Source: an uncultured Prochlorococcus sp. | Lineage (GTDB): Bacteria > Cyanobacteriota > Cyanobacteriia > PCC-6307 > Cyanobiaceae | Assembly (NCBI GenBank): GCA_902612005.1 | Contig: CACMCA010000004.1 | Coordinates: 1 to 64,000 of the forward strand | Direction of reading: 5' to 3' | Length of the DNA stretch: 64,000 bases | Shown here: piece by piece, positions 50,677-61,750 of the stretch | Layout of the letters: each line of letters begins with the position of its first letter | Position numbering within the stretch: the first letter of the stretch is position 1 | Notes under the pieces: model-generated | What the model was told of the DNA's origin: nothing | The model's input: only the letters and a program-made list of their open reading frames with translations | Database searches by the model: none | Position numbers and translations under genes: made by a program

Positions 50677-51648
50677 CTAATAAATACGGCTTAGAACAAA
50701 TTCTGGAAGAGCCATTAAAGCTCTTTTATATTCTGAATCAGGAAGCCAGACTATAGCTTCTTTAGAAAGCATTGCAAAATCCTCAGCTAGTTTCCTGGAA
50801 CTTTCAATAGCTTTAGAGTTCATGATGATATTAAGAGCATCTACTAGATCATCTTTTTCAGCAAGTTCTCTGTTTATCAGAACAGACAATTGTTTATTTT
50901 CTTCTAAGGCATATAAAACTGGGGCGGTAAGATAACCACTAGCAAGATCACTTACAGCAGGTTTTCCAAGTTGTTTATCATTTCCAGTAAAGTCAAGAAT
51001 GTCATCTACAACTTGGAATGCCAAACCAATATTTTTGCCAAAATCGTACAACGAGGTTAAGTTTTCGTCATTAATTCCACTCAAAACTCCAGCTGCTTTG
51101 CAACTATTGGCTATTAATGATGCTGTTTTACAATAACTTTTATTGATGTATTTGGAGAAAGATTGAGCCGAATCAAATCTATTTAAATTTTGTTTAATTT
51201 CACCCTCTGCTAAATCCATTATTACTCTACTGAGTAATTTAACTACATTTACATTGTCAAGATTTGCTAGGTGCCAACTTGCTTGTGCGAATAAAAAGTC
51301 ACCCGCCAAAACAGCTACTCTGGTATTAAATCTACTATGAACTGTATCTACTCCTCTTCTTGTAGACGCCTCATCAACAACATCATCATGAACTAATGAG
51401 GCTGTATGAATCATCTCAGTTATTTCAGCAAGCCTTTTATGTTTGGTTGTCAAGCAAAATTCAGGAGATATAGCTTTTGAAATCAATAAAACAATACCAG
51501 GTCTTAACCTTTTCCCCCCAGCACTAAAAAGGTGTTCTGCTGCTGCTTGAAGAATTGGGTGACCAGCTCCTATTAGATTTTTCAGTTCTAAAATAAGATC
51601 ATCAAGATCATTTTCAACTGGTTGTAGTAGCTCTGTTACTGTATTCAT
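50677..51648 (-). CDS. sds: Polyprenyl (solanesyl-type) diphosphate synthase
   Basis: Elongates isoprenoid diphosphates for the plastoquinone or quinone side chain. It has 323 residues with GGKRLRPGIVLL, the first Asp-rich motif LVHDDVVDEASTRRG, and the second VVDDILDFTGND. Chain length (solanesyl versus shorter) is inferred from cyanobacterial annotation habit. It follows murI after 27 bp on the minus strand. Confidence 0.9.
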   Translation of the reverse strand: MNTVTELLQPVENDLDDLILELKNLIGAGHPILQAAAEHLFSAGGKRLRPGIVLLISKAISPEFCLTTKHKRLAEITEMIHTASLVHDDVVDEASTRRGVDTVHSRFNTRVAVLAGDFLFAQASWHLANLDNVNVVKLLSRVIMDLAEGEIKQNLNRFDSAQSFSKYINKSYCKTASLIANSCKAAGVLSGINDENLTSLYDFGKNIGLAFQVVDDILDFTGNDKQLGKPAVSDLASGYLTAPVLYALEENKQLSVLINRELAEKDDLVDALNIIMNSKAIESSRKLAEDFAMLSKEAIVWLPDSEYKRALMALPEFVLSRIY

Positions 51649-51675
51649 GATTAGCCTCTCATATATCTTAAGGAA

Positions 51676-52470
51676 TCAAACATTACTTCGGAGGTTAACC
51701 AACCTAATTTCTTTATTAATTCCAAGCCAAAATTTTACTTTATTGGAAAACTCATCTCTTTCTGAAGTAACAAAAAATTTTACATTTTCGAAAGAAATAC
51801 TCTCATAGCGGTCAGTTTCTGGAATAGCAAAAGATTCATTAAATTTTTTTATTAATGCTACCGATGGATCAATAATTTTTATATTTGAATCTAATTTTTT
51901 TCTTAAAAAGTCATAAATCAAAGGATAGTGACTACATCCAAGTATTAATTCTTCAATATTTTTGTTTATAAGAGGTCTTAAGTATAAGTCTGAAAGATTA
52001 TTTAACTTATCAATATTTAATTTTTCTTTTTCAATTTCTGATACAAATTCTGGACATTCTTGCTGAAATATTGTGGTATTAATTTTTTTAGAATTTATAG
52101 CATTTTTGTAATACGATGATCGAACAGTTGCTTGTGTTGCCAAGAGTCCTATTGTTTGTTTATCAACTATTTCCGATACTGAGTTTATAAGGTCAAAACA
52201 AGGGACCTTTAGATTCTTTTCTAGAATATCAAGTGCACACGCATTAGTAGTGTTACAAGCAACTAAAAGTGCATCTAAGTTCTTATCAACAAAAAAAGTA
52301 CAAATCTCCTTCGCAATTAATCTTATCTCTTTAGAACTTTTGTTCCCAAAAGGAATCCTTTTTGTATCCGCTAAATAAAAAACTTCTACATCTTTACGTG
52401 TTTTTAGTAAAGAATTAAGGATAGTAAAACCACCTATTCCGCTATCAAATATACCTATTTTAAGTTTCAC
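51676..52470 (-). CDS. murI: Glutamate racemase
   Basis: Supplies D-glutamate for peptidoglycan. Its 264 residues match the family. Catalytic pair: Cys in VACNTTNA (near residue 73) and Cys in LGCSHYPL (near 180); N-terminus IGIFDSGIGGFT carries the conserved Asp/Ser. The GTG start overlaps the amidase stop by 4 bp. Placed with the amidase gene, a cell-wall pair. Confidence 0.95.
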   Translation of the reverse strand: MKLKIGIFDSGIGGFTILNSLLKTRKDVEVFYLADTKRIPFGNKSSKEIRLIAKEICTFFVDKNLDALLVACNTTNACALDILEKNLKVPCFDLINSVSEIVDKQTIGLLATQATVRSSYYKNAINSKKINTTIFQQECPEFVSEIEKEKLNIDKLNNLSDLYLRPLINKNIEELILGCSHYPLIYDFLRKKLDSNIKIIDPSVALIKKFNESFAIPETDRYESISFENVKFFVTSERDEFSNKVKFWLGINKEIRLVNLRSNV

Positions 52471-53552
52471 CCTACTTTATCTAGATATTCGAGTATGCCT
52501 TTTGCAATTGCATAGGCTAATCTTTTTCGATGGGTTATTTTTTCTAATCTTCTTGCATCTAATCTTCCCGTTAAAAATCCAATCTCTACAAGGACTGCGG
52601 GCATCTTAGTATTTTTAATTACATAAAATCGACCTTGTTTAACTCCTCGATCAGGACTCCCAGGAGAAACTCTTAAAATTTGTTTTTGAATTCTTTTCGC
52701 GAGTAATCTTCCTCTCCACCCTCTGTAATAAAAGGTTTCCAATCCATTAATATCCCTTCTTTTCCCTCTTGAAGCATTTGCATGAATACTTACAAAGATA
52801 TCTGCATCCGTATTATTAGCAATGGAAACTCTTGGAGACAAATCCAAATCAAGGTCATATGTTCTAGTCAACCTTACTTTGACACCTTTCTGAGAAAGTA
52901 AATTTTTAACTATTTTTGCAACCTCTAGAACAACATCTGTTTCTCTAATACCACCAATCCCTATTGCTCCTGGATCAGGCCCTCCATGCCCTGGATCGAT
53001 TACAACCTCAAACTTGTTTCGTTTTACCTCTGGTAGTTTAAAGTAACCATAATTGTTTTTCTTCTTATGAATTAAATTTTGATTTGCTTTGATATTTACC
53101 CTTTTATTTTCAACTAAACCTTCACCAATCTTTTTAAATGCATATTTTGGGTTAAATAATTTAATTCTCCATCTATTTTGATCTAAGCCAACCATTTGCC
53201 AAGTCAAAGGTTTCAAATAAATCTCTTCCTTAAATTCGATTACTAGTCTTGTTTTACCCTTATCTGGTTTTCCTAATCTAATTTCTTTTATTGGGCCATT
53301 ACCTTGTATTGTTCTGGGATTTTTTAATTCTCCAGGAAAATCTACCCAGAATCTATCTCCCGATATTTGGTTAGCCTTCTGAAAGTATGCTTTTAAATAT
53401 GTATTTGATTTAGTTCTTAATTCTAAAACCCCATTAGTATTAATAGCCCATGCCGCAAGAGCACTTGAAGATTTAACTGGAAGGATTGAAGGATTTAAAA
53501 ATAAAAAAACGGATAAATAACGAAAAAGTTTATTATCTAAAAACTTTATCAT
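52467..53552 (-). CDS. N-acetylmuramoyl-L-alanine amidase with AMIN domain
   Basis: Cleaves the amide between MurNAc and the stem peptide, usually in septum splitting. It has 361 residues: a signal-like N-terminal hydrophobic segment (residues about 12-33), an AMIN domain (about 35-140, TKSNTYLKAYFQKANQ to RWRIKLFNP), and an Amidase_3 domain with zinc ligands VIDPGHGGPDPGA, ETDVVLEVA and FVSIHANAS, and catalytic Glu in AVLVEIGFLTG. It overlaps the nitrilase gene by 1 bp and murI by 4 bp. Confidence 0.93.
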   Translation of the reverse strand: MIKFLDNKLFRYLSVFLFLNPSILPVKSSSALAAWAINTNGVLELRTKSNTYLKAYFQKANQISGDRFWVDFPGELKNPRTIQGNGPIKEIRLGKPDKGKTRLVIEFKEEIYLKPLTWQMVGLDQNRWRIKLFNPKYAFKKIGEGLVENKRVNIKANQNLIHKKKNNYGYFKLPEVKRNKFEVVIDPGHGGPDPGAIGIGGIRETDVVLEVAKIVKNLLSQKGVKVRLTRTYDLDLDLSPRVSIANNTDADIFVSIHANASRGKRRDINGLETFYYRGWRGRLLAKRIQKQILRVSPGSPDRGVKQGRFYVIKNTKMPAVLVEIGFLTGRLDARRLEKITHRKRLAYAIAKGILEYLDKVG

Positions 53553-54379
53553 TAGTTTGAAAACAATTTATTTTTCCTATGTTTAAGGCTTGGCATCTGC
53601 TCCCTAATTTTCTTTACTCTTTCTTTATCAGCAGGTGCTATTGCAGCTCCCTGAGTTTTTCCAGCATCAGATAAAACTGTACCCCAAGGGTCAATTACCA
53701 TTGCATGACCATGACTTTGCCTTCTTCCATAATGAATCCCAGTTTGAGCTGGAGCGACTACATATGCTGTATTCTCAATTGCTCTTGCTTGTAATAGGAT
53801 TTGCCAATGATCTTTCCCAGTAAATGCTGTAAAAGCTGCGGGAATCATAATTAGCTCTGCACCATTGGAAGACAAATATCTATACAGTTCAGGAAATCTA
53901 ACGTCATAACAAATAGATAATCCTATTTTGCATAAACCTGGGACATCTACAACAGGCGGATATTCTGCTCCAGATAAAATAGTGGATGATTCCTTGTATA
54001 AATTTCCATCTGGCAAATCAACATCAAACAAATGAATCTTGTCGTATTTTGCCAAAATATGTCCATCTTTCCCAAATAAGGCTGACCTATTAAAAGTATG
54101 ACTATCATCACCAGCAGGGACGGGATACCCTCCTCCCAAAAGAAATACTTGATATCTTTGTGACATAGTTTTTAGAAAATTTGCACACTTCTCTGACAAT
54201 TCAGAAGCTAATCTAAGTTTTTCATCATCTCCTCCTAAAAAAGCAAAATTCTCAGGCAATCCTATTAACTCAGCACCTCTTCTAGCAGCTAATTCAATCT
54301 GTTCTTCTGCTTCAGTAAAATTTGCTTCAACATTTGAAGTACTTGTAATTTGCAATGCAGCTACCAAAAAATCAGTCAA
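53552..54379 (-). CDS. Carbon-nitrogen hydrolase (nitrilase superfamily, Nit1-like)
   Basis: A 275-residue hydrolase with the full triad: Glu41 (GLPENFAF), Lys (KYDKIHLFDV, near 113) and Cys (ICYDVRFPELYRYL, near 151). This composition is closest to the Nit/deaminated-glutathione amidase branch. Likely role is metabolite repair of deaminated glutathione, inferred from family. The frame starts at TTG; TAATG overlap with the amidase gene downstream. Confidence 0.85.
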   Translation of the reverse strand: MTDFLVAALQITSTSNVEANFTEAEEQIELAARRGAELIGLPENFAFLGGDDEKLRLASELSEKCANFLKTMSQRYQVFLLGGGYPVPAGDDSHTFNRSALFGKDGHILAKYDKIHLFDVDLPDGNLYKESSTILSGAEYPPVVDVPGLCKIGLSICYDVRFPELYRYLSSNGAELIMIPAAFTAFTGKDHWQILLQARAIENTAYVVAPAQTGIHYGRRQSHGHAMVIDPWGTVLSDAGKTQGAAIAPADKERVKKIREQMPSLKHRKNKLFSN

Positions 54380-54409
54380 GACTTTACTCCTAATGAACCA
54401 ATTCGTAAA

Positions 54410-55144
54410 TCATGAGGCACGAATAACACCTCTTTCAACTTGAGCTGGAACAATATCTAAGCAATCAAGTTCAGAGCAACATTTAAAATCATCCTCATAA
54501 TCTCCAAGACTTGTCAATCTTTTGCCATGGGTTGCTGTTTTTAAACATTTCAGAATATCATTTTCCCAGACATGCCACAGTGCCAAAGCAGCTTGTAATT
54601 CGTCATTCAGAAAATTAATTTCGAAATCACAATGTTGTTTTAGGTATGAGGCCAAAGCACCAGCAGCTAAAGAGTCCTCAAGTGAATAAGAGCCTTCCCA
54701 ACCACTACCAAGTATTAAAACATTTTCACTTTTTAATGAAATGATTTTTTCGGCAACTGCTTTCCTATTTGGGAGACTCATAGCAAATAAATGCTTAGCA
54801 TTTTGAACTTTTTGCAATGATTTAGTCCCATTAGTCGTACTCATAAATAATCTTTTACCATTAACTACTTTTTTTGTTACCGATAAAGGAGAATTTCCTA
54901 AATCGAAGCCCTCAATCTTCTTTCCGCCTCTCTCTCCAACCATTAGTCTCTTTTCAGCTTGCCACTTAATTGCAGATTCTTTTAATAAATCTAAATCTGC
55001 AAAAACTTGTATTGAATCAGCTCCATTTTTTAAAGCCCAAGAAATTGTGGTTGTAGCTCTTAAAACATCAATGACCACAGCAATATCTGGAATATTTTCA
55101 GGAACATCCTTTGCAACGTGATAATAAGTAAGATTAATAATCAA
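54410..55144 (-). CDS. comB: 2-phosphosulfolactate phosphatase-like protein
   Basis: A 244-residue ComB-family protein: AVVIDVLRATTTISWAL at 22-38, MVGERGGKKIEGFDLGNSP and STTNGTKSL are the conserved blocks. In methanogens ComB acts in coenzyme M synthesis; in cyanobacteria the substrate is not known and no other coenzyme M gene is visible here. The frame starts at TTG. It is the first gene of the minus-strand run comB-nitrilase-amidase-murI-sds-acs. Confidence 0.88.
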   Translation of the reverse strand: MIINLTYYHVAKDVPENIPDIAVVIDVLRATTTISWALKNGADSIQVFADLDLLKESAIKWQAEKRLMVGERGGKKIEGFDLGNSPLSVTKKVVNGKRLFMSTTNGTKSLQKVQNAKHLFAMSLPNRKAVAEKIISLKSENVLILGSGWEGSYSLEDSLAAGALASYLKQHCDFEINFLNDELQAALALWHVWENDILKCLKTATHGKRLTSLGDYEDDFKCCSELDCLDIVPAQVERGVIRAS

Positions 55145-55271
55145 ATCCTTTTCTTTAATTATTATAGAAAACAGTTACTTAATTTGATTATTTTTTTTTA
55201 AAAAACAAACTTATTGATAATATAAAACTAATTTGTTTTTACATAAATCTTATCAAGTAATTAATTTGAAA

Positions 55272-56582
55272 ATGAATAATATCCGCACAATAAAAGGTGG
55301 AGTTAATTTAAAAGGAAAAGTAAAAGTACCTGGAGATAAATCTATTTCTCATAGAGCTCTAATAATAGGAAGTATTGCTAAGGGTGAGACGACTATTGAG
55401 GGGTTCTTACATTCTGAAGATCCACTTTCAACTGCTGATTGTCTAAGAAAGTTAGGTGTAAACATTCCCGAAATAAAAAAAAATGAGCCTTTTACGATTT
55501 CAGGATTGGGTCTTGATGGATTTAAAGAGCCCAAAGAAATTCTCAATTGTGGGAATTCAGGAACCACCATGCGATTATTAATGGGGTTACTTGCCGGTCA
55601 AGAAGGCAAGAACTTCATCTTAACTGGTGACATTTCTCTTAATGAAAGGCCAATGGGGAGAGTTGGCAAACCGTTATCAATGATGGGTGGCAAAATTTTT
55701 GGTAGAGAAAAAGGAAACAAAGCTCCAATCTCGATTGATGGGAATAAATTAAAAGGGTGTGTTATTGGAACCCCTGTAGCGAGTGCTCAAGTAAAATCTG
55801 CAATCTTATTGGCAGGCCTCAAAGCTTCTGGAACCACTTCTGTTATTGAACCAGCATCTTCAAGAGATCATACCGAAAGAATGTTAAAAGCATTTGGAGC
55901 AGACATTAGTATCAGAGGAGAATTAGGAAGGAATGTAGTTATCAAGTCAGGGGGGGACTTAATTGGCCAAAGAATATTGATTCCTGGCGACATAAGCTCT
56001 GCTTCTTTTTGGATGATTGCTGCATCTATTGTTCCAAATTCAGAGGTTTTAATTCAGAATGTAGGACTAAATCCCACTAGAACAGGAATTTTAAATGTAA
56101 TGGATTCAATGGGGTGTGATTATGAAATTTTAGATAAATCCACTATTGCAGGTGAACCCATTGGATCTATTAAAGTAAAGACTTCAAATAATTTAAGATC
56201 ATTCACTATTAAAGGAGATATTCTCCCGAAACTTATAGATGAAATTCCTATCCTTACTGTGGCTGCCTGTTTTTGTAATGGAGTTTCTGAAATTAAGGAT
56301 GCACAAGAATTAAGAGTTAAGGAGACAGATCGATTAAAAGTCATGGCACGACAGTTACAAAAGTTCGGTGCTGAAATAACAGAAAAAGAGGATGGTTTAA
56401 TTATTAATGGGCAATCAAAATTTCATTCTGCGGAAGTAGATAGTGAGACAGATCATCGAGTTGCAATGAGTCTCGCTATTGCTTCACTTCTTGCCAAAGG
56501 TACCTCAAAAATCATGAGGGCAGATGCAGCTAGCGTCTCGTATCCCACTTTTTGGGAAGAGCTGGCCAAACTAACTAACTAG
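55272..56582 (+). CDS. aroA: 5-enolpyruvylshikimate-3-phosphate synthase
   Basis: Sixth step of the shikimate pathway. Start set at ATG 55272 (436 residues); the extension to 55233 adds residues absent from the family. Motifs: [13 protein letters not shown] (Lys and Ser that bind PEP and S3P), [22 protein letters not shown], and [14 protein letters not shown] near the C-terminus. The Ala-for-Gly position in the NCGNSGT loop is unaltered class-type. mnmD-like gene follows after 12 bp. Confidence 0.96.
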   Translation: MNNIRTIKGGVNLKGKVKVPGDKSISHRALIIGSIAKGETTIEGFLHSEDPLSTADCLRKLGVNIPEIKKNEPFTISGLGLDGFKEPKEILNCGNSGTTMRLLMGLLAGQEGKNFILTGDISLNERPMGRVGKPLSMMGGKIFGREKGNKAPISIDGNKLKGCVIGTPVASAQVKSAILLAGLKASGTTSVIEPASSRDHTERMLKAFGADISIRGELGRNVVIKSGGDLIGQRILIPGDISSASFWMIAASIVPNSEVLIQNVGLNPTRTGILNVMDSMGCDYEILDKSTIAGEPIGSIKVKTSNNLRSFTIKGDILPKLIDEIPILTVAACFCNGVSEIKDAQELRVKETDRLKVMARQLQKFGAEITEKEDGLIINGQSKFHSAEVDSETDHRVAMSLAIASLLAKGTSKIMRADAASVSYPTFWEELAKLTN

Positions 56583-56594
56583 CCTAAAAAGTTT

Positions 56595-57500
56595 TTGTCT
56601 GAATTAATAGAAGTTTTAACTAAAGATGGTAGTTACTCTCTAAGAAGTGTGTTTTTTCAAGAGAACTTCCATAGTTTATTGGGTGCGTTGGAGGAAACAA
56701 AGTCAAAGTTTACAGCTACTTCTAATTTGCAAAGATTTAAAGGGAAATCTCTTAATGTTTTGGATATATGTTTTGGCTTAGGATATAATTCTGCTTCTTT
56801 ATTAGATGAATTAATTACACAAAAATCATATTTAAATTTGTATGCGTTGGAGATTGATAAAAAGCCTCTTGAATATTCGCTAGGAAATGAATCTTTTTTA
56901 AAATTATGGACTCCAAAAGTCAGAACAATCTTTGAATCACTTCATCGAAAAGATTACTTTGAGGATCAATTTTTTAAGTGTAGTGTTTTGTGGGGTGATG
57001 CTAGAGAAAAAATCAACATTATTCCTTCATCTATTAAATTCGATCTGATTTATTTAGATGGTTTTTCTCCTCAAAAATGCCCACAAGTATGGACAATTGA
57101 ATTTTTATCTAAAGTCACAGAAAATCTTAATTCTCAGGGTTATTTAATAACTTATTCTTCTTCAGCGGCAGTAAGAAAAACTTTAAGAAATCTTGGATTA
57201 GAAATTTTTACTATTAAGCCAAGTTTTAAAAACAGAACTTTTTGGAGTCAGGGAACTGTCGCAATATCAAAATTTGATAAAAATAAATTAAAACCTAATT
57301 GCAATTTTGAAAAGTTATCTTTAATGGAAGAGGAACATCTCTTAACTAAAGCTAGTATTCCATATAGAGACCAAGATTTAAATTCAAGTAAAGAAGATAT
57401 AATCAAGAGAAGATTAAATGAGCAATTATTCTCAAATCTATTATCGACTTCTAAATGGAGAGAGAGGTGGGGAATGACGAAGTTATCCATTAAGAGTTAG
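56595..57500 (+). CDS. MnmC/MnmD-type tRNA methyltransferase
   Basis: A 301-residue protein of the MnmC methyltransferase family: LDICFGLGYNSASLL (SAM motif I, around 54-68), YALEIDKKPLEYSL and FDLIYLDGFSPQKCPQVW, the DUF752/MnmC(m) signature. The flavin oxidase half of the two-domain enterobacterial MnmC is absent, as in other MnmD-only bacteria. Predicted to finish mnm5s2U34 in tRNA wobble positions. TTG start, co-oriented with aroA and glmU. Confidence 0.85.
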   Translation: MSELIEVLTKDGSYSLRSVFFQENFHSLLGALEETKSKFTATSNLQRFKGKSLNVLDICFGLGYNSASLLDELITQKSYLNLYALEIDKKPLEYSLGNESFLKLWTPKVRTIFESLHRKDYFEDQFFKCSVLWGDAREKINIIPSSIKFDLIYLDGFSPQKCPQVWTIEFLSKVTENLNSQGYLITYSSSAAVRKTLRNLGLEIFTIKPSFKNRTFWSQGTVAISKFDKNKLKPNCNFEKLSLMEEEHLLTKASIPYRDQDLNSSKEDIIKRRLNEQLFSNLLSTSKWRERWGMTKLSIKS

Positions 57501-57525
57501 ATTTAAATAAGGATTTCAAATAAAC

Positions 57526-58875
57526 ATGTTAAGTGTTGCGATATTAGCGGCAGGCAAGGGCACTAGGATGGAAAGCTCATTGCCAAAAGTTTTACATAAA
57601 ATTTCTGGCAAAAGTCTTCTACAAAGAGTAATTGATACATGTATAGAATTAAAACCTGATCAAATTTTCGTAATTACCGGACACAAATCAAAAGAGGTAC
57701 AAAAGTCAATCCCAAACGATAAAAAAATCAATTTTGTTATTCAAGAACCTCAATTAGGAACCGGTCATGCTATTCAGATACTTTGTAGAGAAGTAAAAAA
57801 TCATGAAGGAAAACTTTTGGTACTTAACGGCGATGTTCCACTCATTAGGCCTAACACTCTAAAAAGACTTTTATATTTACACGATTCAAAAAATGCTGAT
57901 GTTTCTTTAATTACTACAAAGAAAACAAATCCTCATGGATATGGCAGAGTTTTTTTGAAGGGTGATCTTATCGAGAGAATTGTTGAAGAAAAAGATTGCA
58001 ATGATCAAGAAAGAGAAAATCCATTAATAAATGCAGGTGTTTACTGTTTTAACTGGAGTAACTTGTCAGCAATAATTAATACCTTGCAAAGCAATAATAA
58101 TCAAAAAGAGATTTACTTAACAGATACAGTGTCTTTGCTAAAAAATTCCTTAGGCCTCGAGGTAGAGGATGATGGAGAGCTTCAAGGAATAAATAATAGA
58201 ATTCAACTATCAGAGTGCGAGGAAAGTATTCAGAATTCAATTAAAGAAAAGCATATGCTGAATGGTGTAACTTTTATAAATAAAGCAAGTTGTTCAATTA
58301 GTGAAGAAGCTGAAATTGGTAAGGACGTGACTATAGAGGCTAATACACATATAAGAGGAAATACCAAAATAAATAGTCATTGCATTATCGGACCTAATAC
58401 TTTTATTGAGAATTCTAATGTGGGATTAAATTGTGAAATTGCAAACTCTACTGTATATGCTTCTCAGATAATAGATTCTATAAAAATTGGCCCTTATAGT
58501 CATATAAGACCTAATTCCAAAATATCTTCCTTTAGCAAAATAGGTAATTTTGTTGAAATCAAAAATAGTCAATTGGAGGAAGAATCTAAAGTAAATCATT
58601 TAAGTTATATTGGCGATTCTATTATTGGAAGCTCTACAAATATTGGAGCAGGTACTATTACTGCAAATTTTGATGGTCAGAAAAAACATCAAACAAAAAT
58701 TGGTAAGAATTCCAGTATTGGGGCAAATACAGTTTTTGTAGCGCCAATTAATCTCGGGGAATCAGTTACAACTGGAGCTGGTTCAGTAATCACAAAAGAC
58801 TCTAAAGATAATTCATTAGCAATCTCAAGAACTAAGCAAGTAAATATAGAAAATTGGGAAAGAAAGAAATTGTGA
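57526..58875 (+). CDS. glmU: Bifunctional GlmU (GlcNAc-1-P uridylyltransferase / GlcN-1-P acetyltransferase)
   Basis: Makes UDP-GlcNAc. It has 449 residues: uridylyltransferase domain with [18 protein letters not shown] (7-24) and LNGDVPLI, then a left-handed beta-helix of hexapeptide repeats from about 250, with acetyltransferase residues in the YIGDS and [10 protein letters not shown] region (catalytic His). 25 bp after the mnmD-like gene; overlaps nothing, converges with murF. Confidence 0.96.
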   Translation: MLSVAILAAGKGTRMESSLPKVLHKISGKSLLQRVIDTCIELKPDQIFVITGHKSKEVQKSIPNDKKINFVIQEPQLGTGHAIQILCREVKNHEGKLLVLNGDVPLIRPNTLKRLLYLHDSKNADVSLITTKKTNPHGYGRVFLKGDLIERIVEEKDCNDQERENPLINAGVYCFNWSNLSAIINTLQSNNNQKEIYLTDTVSLLKNSLGLEVEDDGELQGINNRIQLSECEESIQNSIKEKHMLNGVTFINKASCSISEEAEIGKDVTIEANTHIRGNTKINSHCIIGPNTFIENSNVGLNCEIANSTVYASQIIDSIKIGPYSHIRPNSKISSFSKIGNFVEIKNSQLEEESKVNHLSYIGDSIIGSSTNIGAGTITANFDGQKKHQTKIGKNSSIGANTVFVAPINLGESVTTGAGSVITKDSKDNSLAISRTKQVNIENWERKKL

Positions 58876-58876
58876 T

Positions 58877-60250
58877 CTAATTAATTAATTCAATAATTTT
58901 TTCAAGTTGCCAACATCTGCTCCCTTTTATAAGAATAGAATCACCTTTTTTTGTAGATTTGTTTATCTCTTTAGGTACATCTTTAATATTATTTAAGACT
59001 AAAAATTTTTTTTTATCTTTTAGATAATTGGTGTAAATTTTTTCATTTATTTTATCGCAAATAAATAAACACTTCTCTATGTCTGAATTATTTATTAAGT
59101 TGAATATTTCTTTATGATATTTTTCAGAATCTTCTCCTAATTCTTGCATACTTCCAAATATGAAAAATTTATTTCTCGGTTTTTCAATCAGGTTTTTAAT
59201 ACATGCTTTTACTGACTCTGGCGAAGCATTATATGATTCATCATATATCGTTGTTTTTACTGATTTAATAATTTTATTTCTTCCAGCTAAACTTACAAAA
59301 TCAAATTTATTAAAAGTTTTAAAATCAATGCCTAGCTCTTTAGCAACTGCATAAGCAAATAAGAAATTTGAAGCATTGTGAAATCCATCAAATGAAATTT
59401 TAAAGGTATTTTCTTCAATTAGAATTATCTTATTCGAAGGATCATAAAATCCTCGTAAATTACAATCTTTCTTAAAACTCTCCTTTTGATTTTCAATATT
59501 TAAAAGTTCTACTTTTATTACTCTACCTTTCCAAGATTCTCTTAAAGTTTCTTCAAGAAGTAAATCATTTGCTGGTATTATTACAACTCCTTTGGGTTTT
59601 AAAAATTTACTAATTTCACACTTTGCATAAGTAATATTTTTTTTAGAGCCTAACAATCCAATATGGGCTGTCCCAATGTTAGTAATTACTGCAATATCGG
59701 GTTCAGTATATTTAGATAAATTTTCGATCTGTCCAAGACCTCTCATTCCCATCTCAAGGACCAAAACTTTATCTTCTTTATCTGTGGCAAGAACAGTAAG
59801 ACCAACACCAATCTCATTATTGAAATTTGCATGAGATAATTTAATTTTTCCAAGTTTCTTTAAAACTTCACCAACCATTTCTTTTGTAGTTGTTTTACCG
59901 ACTGAACCAGTTATTGCAACCACAGGAATACTTAATTTTTTTCTTTTAAGCAAGGTTAATTTTTGAAATGCCTCTAAAGTGTCATTCACAACCCAACGAG
60001 GAAAATTATCAGGAAGTAATTTCTGCATACCTTCTTTAATAACTACTGATTTAACCCCTTTTTTTAAAACCTCAGGAAGAAAACTATGTCCGTCAAAATT
60101 TTTACCCTTGATAGCTATAAAAAGATCATTTTTTAAACAAGTTCTACTATCAATACTTATATTCTTAAAATTTAAAGAATCTATTCCCTCCTCGCCCAGA
60201 TTTTTAATATCACCTAAAACATCTTTTAACTCTAATAAAGAAAGATCCAT
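58877..60250 (-). CDS. murF: UDP-N-acetylmuramoyl-tripeptide--D-Ala-D-Ala ligase
   Basis: Adds D-Ala-D-Ala to the peptidoglycan precursor. It has 457 residues: ATP loop VVAITGSVGKTTTKEM (108-123), HANFNNEIGVGLT, EMGMRGLGQI, and DESYNASPESVKACI in the C-terminal domain. ATG start, 7 bp downstream of glgA; the last codon converges with glmU after 1 bp. Confidence 0.95.
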   Translation of the reverse strand: MDLSLLELKDVLGDIKNLGEEGIDSLNFKNISIDSRTCLKNDLFIAIKGKNFDGHSFLPEVLKKGVKSVVIKEGMQKLLPDNFPRWVVNDTLEAFQKLTLLKRKKLSIPVVAITGSVGKTTTKEMVGEVLKKLGKIKLSHANFNNEIGVGLTVLATDKEDKVLVLEMGMRGLGQIENLSKYTEPDIAVITNIGTAHIGLLGSKKNITYAKCEISKFLKPKGVVIIPANDLLLEETLRESWKGRVIKVELLNIENQKESFKKDCNLRGFYDPSNKIILIEENTFKISFDGFHNASNFLFAYAVAKELGIDFKTFNKFDFVSLAGRNKIIKSVKTTIYDESYNASPESVKACIKNLIEKPRNKFFIFGSMQELGEDSEKYHKEIFNLINNSDIEKCLFICDKINEKIYTNYLKDKKKFLVLNNIKDVPKEINKSTKKGDSILIKGSRCWQLEKIIELIN

Positions 60251-60257
60251 TAAGAAT

Positions 60258-61715
60258 TTAAGTCATACTTTTTTTTAAAGATGGATCAGCTGATTGTCCA
60301 TAAGAAAATTTCTCAACTTCAGCAACATCTGGTGATGGTTCCTTTATTCCGCAAACATCCTTATACATAATTTCGTATTCAAGAGCTGATCTTTGCCAAC
60401 TAAACTCTTGGCTCATAGCTCTTTTTTGCAGTAATTCCCAACTATCTTTATGCCTAAAGGCTTCCCAGGACCTTACTAAAGAAGTATAGAAATCTATAGG
60501 CTCAAAGCGATCAAAGCAGAAACCTGTACCACTATTATTTTCTGGATCATGAGGTAAAACTGTATCAACTAAACCTCCAACTCGCCTTACTATTGGAATA
60601 GAGCCATATCTCATAGCCAGGAGTTGACTAATACCACAAGGTTCAAATCTACTAGGCATTAAGAATGCATCAGATCCGCCATATATAAGCCTTGATAAAG
60701 AATCATCATATGTAAGAAATACTGAAAATCTTCCTGGGTAATCTAATGCCAGTTGCCATAATCCAGACTCTAAATATCTATCTCCAGTCCCTAAAACAAC
60801 TATTTGAGAATCTGTATAGGCTAAAAGTCTTCTCGAAACTTGTAGAAGTAAGTCAACCCCTTTCTGATCAACTAACCTACTAACCATACCTAAGAGATAT
60901 TTTTTAGGATTAACTTCAAGACCCATTTCTCTCTGCAGAATTTTTTTATTTTCTTGCCTATTTTCTAAATTCTTAATACTAAATTTTGCGGGTAAAACTG
61001 GATCTTTGGCTGGATTCCATTCATCAAGATCTATGCCATTAAGAATTCCCCTTAATTTACCTGAGACGTAATTAAGTAATCCTTCAAGACTTTCCCCGTA
61101 TTCGTGGGTTTTAATTTCATCTGCATAAGTCGGAGAAACAGCATTCACTCTATCTGCGTACAACATTGCCGCAGCCATAGTGTGGTCTCCATGCATATAC
61201 CAAGGACACCAAGTCATTTTTTCTAGTTTCCATCTCCAAGGGCCTTGATATTTTAAATTATGAATTGTGAAGACAGTGCTAATTTCGGGGTCTTGATGCA
61301 TCCATACAGGAATCATCCCAGTATGCCAATCATGGCAATGGAGAACTTGAGGTTTCCAACAATTCCAGGCAAATTCTGCAGTAGCACTAGCAAAAAATGT
61401 AAAACGCCAATCCTCATTTTCGCCTCCGTATATTTGGTCAGAGTCAAATGTTGGATGACCCACTAGATAAATCACATAATTATGCATGGGATGTTTTGCT
61501 TCATATACAGAGAAGTCAGTGCCCATTGTATTTGCTCTAAAGACTGGTTCATTCGATACCTCTAAAAGACTCCACAATTTCCCATATCCTGGAATTATTA
61601 CCCTTACATCATGACCAAGTTTTATCAAAGATGGAGGTAATGATCCAACCACATCTCCCATACCTCCAACTTTGATCATTGGAGCACATTCAGCAGCGGC
61701 AAGAAGAATTCTCAT
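60258..61715 (-). CDS. glgA: Glycogen synthase (GT5, ADP-glucose)
   Basis: Extends alpha-1,4-glucan from ADP-glucose. It has 485 residues; the N-terminal [16 protein letters not shown] carries the K-x-G-G loop, [11 protein letters not shown] the donor His, and [15 protein letters not shown] the C-terminal E-x7-E motif. ATG start. It sits between menB (36 bp) and murF (7 bp) on the minus strand, probably one transcription unit. Confidence 0.96.
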   Translation of the reverse strand: MRILLAAAECAPMIKVGGMGDVVGSLPPSLIKLGHDVRVIIPGYGKLWSLLEVSNEPVFRANTMGTDFSVYEAKHPMHNYVIYLVGHPTFDSDQIYGGENEDWRFTFFASATAEFAWNCWKPQVLHCHDWHTGMIPVWMHQDPEISTVFTIHNLKYQGPWRWKLEKMTWCPWYMHGDHTMAAAMLYADRVNAVSPTYADEIKTHEYGESLEGLLNYVSGKLRGILNGIDLDEWNPAKDPVLPAKFSIKNLENRQENKKILQREMGLEVNPKKYLLGMVSRLVDQKGVDLLLQVSRRLLAYTDSQIVVLGTGDRYLESGLWQLALDYPGRFSVFLTYDDSLSRLIYGGSDAFLMPSRFEPCGISQLLAMRYGSIPIVRRVGGLVDTVLPHDPENNSGTGFCFDRFEPIDFYTSLVRSWEAFRHKDSWELLQKRAMSQEFSWQRSALEYEIMYKDVCGIKEPSPDVAEVEKFSYGQSADPSLKKSMT

Positions 61716-61750
61716 TGATAATTATTTAAAAAGGTCTTTTGAAAAATAAA

